In this document: in pieces, positions 60,211 through 64,000 of the stretch
Layout: every line of letters starts with the position of its first letter
How positions within the stretch are numbered: the stretch's first letter is position 1
From: Arthrinium phaeospermum
Taxonomy: Eukaryota; Ascomycota; Sordariomycetes; Amphisphaeriales; Apiosporaceae
Length of the DNA: 64,000 nt
Reading direction: 5' to 3'
NCBI GenBank assembly: GCA_006503535.1
Contig: QYRS01000008.1
Coordinates: 682,001-746,000 of the forward strand
Program-made: the position numbers and the translations under genes
Notes under the pieces: generated by a model
The model's input: only the letters and a program-made list of their open reading frames with translations
What the model was told of the DNA's origin: nothing
The model's database searches: none

Positions 60211-61075
60211 ATGGACGGATGTAAGTGCAGTGTACCAGGACTCTTACCGCCGTCGTTACCCATTCCGAAGTTGGAAAGGCGCCGCCGGGTATAGATGGAC
60301 ACCCTCCTAACAACTTCGTTGATATCTAGTCAACGAATACCGGACAGCGCGTGTTGCAGAAGTGCTCTCCGACTTTAGAACACTGCAATACTATATCGCA
60401 GCCGCACCAACAGACCCCATGAACACTGAAGACTATCACCTCGACGGGTATGCTGCGCTTCGGCAGTGTGCACTAGACGGCCAGCACATCCTCAACTGCG
60501 CTGCGGATACCTCGGTACCGCAGACGTCCGGCGGCGAAGAAGAGCAGAGGAAAGCAGAACTGAAACAGTGCGTTTAACCCGAAGATGAAGGGGGAAAGAG
60601 CATTCGCCTTTTTGTGCGGGACATGACTGACATGGCTAAACCCACGACAGAGTCCTGCTCGATGCTTACGCCCGCCGCCACGAAGCCCAGAAGATCTATC
60701 TCCGTCAAGCATCTGCACAGGGATGGATACAGAACCGAGGGCAGGTTCTCCAGGGAGGCAGGCCAAGTTCATCCAACCGGCGACAGCTACGAGCCTGCGA
60801 TGAGCAGTTGCGAAACGTACGTCCTTTCTCCCCCCCGTCGAATTAGTCCTGCCAAACCCGCCCCCCTCAACTAGCATCGGTGTGGATCAAGGGACCTTAT
60901 AGAAGCAAAACCCACTAACACATCATCACGACCTCAGGAGCTGGCTCAAATAACAGATGAAGTGATATACAATGAATTACAAGTATCCGACATATCCTTG
61001 GGCCGCTGGACAGCCGAAGACCCCAGCGTGCGTGCGGTGCAGCGCTGGAGACGCTCGCGCCCTCGAACGACTTGA
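60211..61075 (+). CDS. Hypothetical four-exon protein
   Basis: Exons: 60211..60220, 60330..60567, 60651..60816, 60938..61075 encode 183 residues. The ATG is in a strong context (CACCATGG); the first exon is only ten bases and splices to give MDGFNEYRTARVAEVLSDFR. All donors are GT (GTAAGT, GTGCGT, GTACGT) and all phases fit. The protein is mostly helical and charged: LDGYAALRQCALDGQHILNC, AELKQVLLDAYARRHEAQKI, ACDEQLRNELAQITDEVIYN. It ends in an arginine-rich tail (VQRWRRSRPRTT). There is no signal peptide or membrane segment. I do not recognise it. The consistency of three junctions supports a real gene, but the model is inferred. Confidence 0.55.
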
Positions 61076-63006
61076 TGGTGGATGCCAAGCTTCCTCCTCC
61101 AAGAACAACAACAACGACGACGACGACTAAAACGAGTGTGGTCTTGCGCACTACGCCCCGCGATGGCGAAAAGTCTATTGAGTGGACAATCTCCTGATCG
61201 AGCTGGCCTTCAACCATGACAACACCAACAACAGGAAAAGCACAACCATCCTATCCCATGTTACATATTACCCCGTATGATACCACCAAGCCAGCGAGCG
61301 ACACAATCGATCGGCATCCGTCTTTTTCTTCTTCTTCCTCTTTTCCTTCTCTATTTACTTCTCATGCTAGATATTGACTATCAAAAACACCTGCGGCGGG
61401 CAGGTACACCTTTCTTTGTTTGAGTTCCTTCGGTTGTAAGATTGGAACGCAAGGGCCTGGCTGCCTGGTGTCTGAGTAGGCTGGACCACATCAACACCAG
61501 TGATACAGTAGCGTATAACCTTGGCTTAAGGGGGGCTCGTGGTGGCAGATGGACGGGCTGGTGAGGTTTGGTGGTGATCAGGACTGCCTGGAGCAGCCGA
61601 GAATGAGGTCACATACAATCCAAACGCGCATAGTATATACACACCGGCGGCGACCGACCCCCCTGACCGGCTTGCTAGATGTCACAGGAGTCGAGATAGA
61701 AAGCTTATCAAAATTTCACATTTCCCACTGCCTTTATCGGTCTTTTTTGCTTCATATTTTTTTCGGCCGGGAAGTGTCTTCCGGAGCGTTACGTCCTTAT
61801 TTAGCTCTGATTAATAGTGCCTGGACCTAGAAAGATTGAAAACCGCCATGAATCGTTCTACGGTATCGCGTCCGACCCCGGATCCGGCTAAATCACGAGA
61901 TTTTTGACTGACTGGGAATCATAGACCCACAAGATATCTTAAAGTTGGCGGGCCACGGGTTCTATACGTCACTCACCCAGCATTGGATCTACCAGTACAG
62001 TACTGTAAGTACAGTAGAAGGACAAAAGTGCCAACCCTTAGTCTCGAGACTAGAGGGAGAGCGACTAGAAAGAGAGGAGAGAAACGGATTGTGGGACAGC
62101 CATTTCAGCTGACATTGCTAGTTTCCAAATCTCCCCTACCCAATGCCCAAAAAACAAAAACTGCCAGGCCGGCACTTACGCTTGGCTGCATGGTGATATA
62201 GCCTACCTACGCAAAGACGATGCAGGGGATGGGGACTTATCTTGCAATGAGGTGCGTACTGTATCCACCCACGCACTATAACAGCTTGCCGCGCCAGAAA
62301 TGACGACTATCGAACCCGGGCTGCGTGGGGGGTTCGCTAGAAGCCCTGCTACGGGGAATAAAGAACCATAGAGAAAGGAGACAGGTACATAAAAGCCTGA
62401 TAAAAAAGGAAGCCAGTCGCCGAACTAAGAAAAGTCCTGCTGTAAGGGATTCGGTACTGACTCGACATCGTACGACTTTTACCCGTCTTCTCTCTTGTTG
62501 TTTTGTTTCAATGGCCTAGCCCCCGGGTGCTTAGGACGAATATCGGAACCCGAGCCGGTTGGTCAAGGGCATATGGATTCATCTAGACGTTCACCCACCG
62601 TAGTAGGGCCCTTACTACGTACACTGGGATTGCTCTGGGTGTCTAGCCCTCCTGACGTCGGTATGCTGTCCTGCCTATTAGCTGATGAATCTGGAAAGTA
62701 GTCATATCCCCTATTCTCAAAGCCAAAGGTGTAGGCAGCATAGTTTTAAGAGGGGGGAGAGAGGCGAGCAGGATCACGCGAAACCATGGATTCGCTGGCC
62801 AGCTACGAATCACCCATCACTTCTCCTTTCCTTGCCGAATATCGGCACATAGACACATCGAATCGAGACTAGCAAGAGACCCCTGCTGTACAGTACTTGA
62901 AAAATTGCCGGACCCGTGTGGTCAGCATACTAACTACTTTCTGCAAAGTAAAGGTAACGCATGATCAAGCGTTGAGGACGGTCACTACCAAATACCCGCG
63001 CGGCTC
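61076..63006. other. 1.9-kb convergent spacer
   Basis: No supported gene. An AACAACAACAACGACGACGACGAC tract lies at about 61105-61128 just past the previous stop, and a GGGTTCGA-like string near 62298 (minus) lacks a tRNA fold. Confidence 0.5.
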
Positions 63007-63426
63007 TCACTCACATCCCTTCAATGCTAAGACCATGTCCTCCGGCACGAGGCTTCTCCCGTCACTTCTCGCGTAGAGCACCATGGCCTTGGCCTTTTCT
63101 TGCTTCTCTGCGCACTTCAGCACGAGCGTGAACCGGCCAGATGGGCTGCTGCGAGCTTTCTCGACCAGCATCTTGAAGAAGTCGACCATCCTGCGTAGGG
63201 TTTCCTGATTCGCCCGTTCCCACGCGGCAAGTTCATCTTCGATGTTGCGGGAACTGCCCTTCGAAATCCTGTCAAGTAAGTTCACATCGCGGCTGAGGCC
63301 GTCGTACAATTGAGATATCTGATCGAAGTATGCGTGAGATTTGAATCTGACTTGGTGCCATGGCATGCGGATCTTCACCTCCATCAAGCACGACCGTGGG
63401 GTTTCTTGGCCAGAGCGCCGAATCAT
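63007..63426 (-). CDS. Hypothetical protein, possibly the 3' part of a longer gene
   Basis: The open frame encodes 139 residues from ATG 63426 and stays open upstream for about 70 bases (EDTPAPPPPGVL) before a TAA, so a 5' exon may be missing from this model. It contains VKIRMPWHQVRFKSHAYFDQ and IEDELAAWERANQETLRRMV, then a helix, FTLVLKCAEKQEKAKAMVLY and a final SLVPEDMVLAL. The WExANQ..L..LV..(V/I)..(V)......LPED pattern resembles the C-terminal end of a fungal family often mislabelled 'geranylgeranyl pyrophosphate synthetase'; this is a weak likeness. No function is claimed. Confidence 0.4.
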   Translation of the reverse strand: MIRRSGQETPRSCLMEVKIRMPWHQVRFKSHAYFDQISQLYDGLSRDVNLLDRISKGSSRNIEDELAAWERANQETLRRMVDFFKMLVEKARSSPSGRFTLVLKCAEKQEKAKAMVLYARSDGRSLVPEDMVLALKGCE

Positions 63427-64000
63427 GAGAACCCCCGGTGGTGGCGGCGCCGGTGTGTCTTCGATGAAGTGTGCGCCGTCACCAGCTCGAGAGAATGATT
63501 AATGAGACCCGCCGATAACCGTCTCTGGTTCCTTCCTGGTAGCAACATCACTGTTAGACCGGCCCGGTAGCCGGTCGCAATCCCACCAACACGCATCAGC
63601 CTCCGTCTGTATGAGGGCGGATCCCTCCCGAATTCAACGCAGGGGGCAGAGTCAGGACTTCGAGGAGCTGCATACCACGAGGCATGAGCTGCCGTCTCTC
63701 GGCATGCCACCTTTTCCTTGCCGGGATGGGAGTAGAGACACAATCCTCGCTCGAAGTATAAACACGGCCGTTCCGCTCGGCACAGCTTGGTTTCGTTGTT
63801 CTTGACCCATCATTGCATGTGTTCTTGGTCGTAGGACCGGGTAGCTTGGTTGTGCGTGTCAGGGCATTTTCTCTCGTTGACTTTGTATCTGCAGTAGTGT
63901 TTCTGTGCACTCGATCGCGGCATGTTGGCGGGCGAGGGATGAGTAGCGGGACAAGATGAATCTGAGAACAGCCATGTTCACGTCTCTATGGGAAAAATGG
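63427..64000. other. Right-edge region, undecided
   Basis: It may hold 5' exons of the preceding minus-strand gene. An ATG on the minus strand at 63942 opens a short basic frame (MPRSSAQKHYCRYKVNERK) that stops before any recognised motif. Not enough to model. Confidence 0.3.

Noticed and set aside
62285..62345. Minus-strand tRNA around GGGTTCGA
   Set aside because: No matching T-stem, anticodon stem or acceptor stem can be drawn.

Overview
The window is nuclear DNA of a filamentous ascomycete (Pezizomycotina, most likely a sordariomycete). The signs are short introns of about 50-120 nt with GTAAGT-like donors and CTAAC/CTGAC branch points, long gene-free spacers, and a fungal-type gene set: N-terminally truncated atg2, an Unc104-type kinesin-3, a septation-domain protein, a Cel6 cellobiohydrolase, Ost3, Mrm2 and the proteasome subunit Scl1. 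I found no rRNA, tRNA, CRISPR array or intact transposon. The genus cannot be fixed from sequence alone.

Layout. 0-12 kb: 3' part of atg2 (+); an MFS transporter (-) with an in-frame stop; a small cysteine-rich secreted protein (+); a GT8 glycosyltransferase (-); an SDR oxidoreductase (-). 12.6-21.4 kb: an intronless 5.2-kb kinesin-3 gene (-) and a five-exon leukotriene-A4-hydrolase-like M1 aminopeptidase (-). 21.4-29.7 kb: an 8.3-kb gene-free stretch. 29.7-32.1 kb: the septation-domain protein (+). 32-36 kb: gene-poor. 36-55 kb: eight genes, namely a RING/ankyrin-like protein (-), mrm2 (-), a coiled-coil protein (-), ost3 (+), cel6 (+), a four-TM membrane protein (-), a KpsF/GutQ-like sugar-phosphate isomerase (+) and a WKF-domain protein (-). 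56.2-57.4 kb: scl1 (+). 60.2-61.1 kb: an unrecognised four-exon gene (+). 63.0-63.4 kb: an unrecognised ORF (-).

Most genes are unrelated housekeeping functions (autophagy, vesicle motor, N-glycosylation, mitochondrial rRNA modification, proteasome, probable nucleolar function). I see no biosynthetic cluster. Accessory elements are the MFS/secreted-protein divergent pair, GT8, SDR and the secreted cellulase.

The strongest structural signal is uneven distribution of indels. All eight genes between about 36.0 and 55.3 kb need one or more 1-2 nt corrections, many at homopolymers, to read as conserved proteins. The ten interpretable multi-exon or long genes outside that block need no frame correction. 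The simplest explanation is a badly polished assembly segment, so small ORFs and breaks there should not be read as biology. Points of possible biological interest are the KpsF/GutQ-like enzyme in a fungus, a perfect inverted pair of GGCTAAA (XlnR/Xyr1-type) sites about 1 kb upstream of cel6, three AAAGCTTG octamers at exact 10-bp spacing in the same spacer, the nonsense codon in the MFS gene, and a 10-bp perfect hairpin inside atg2.
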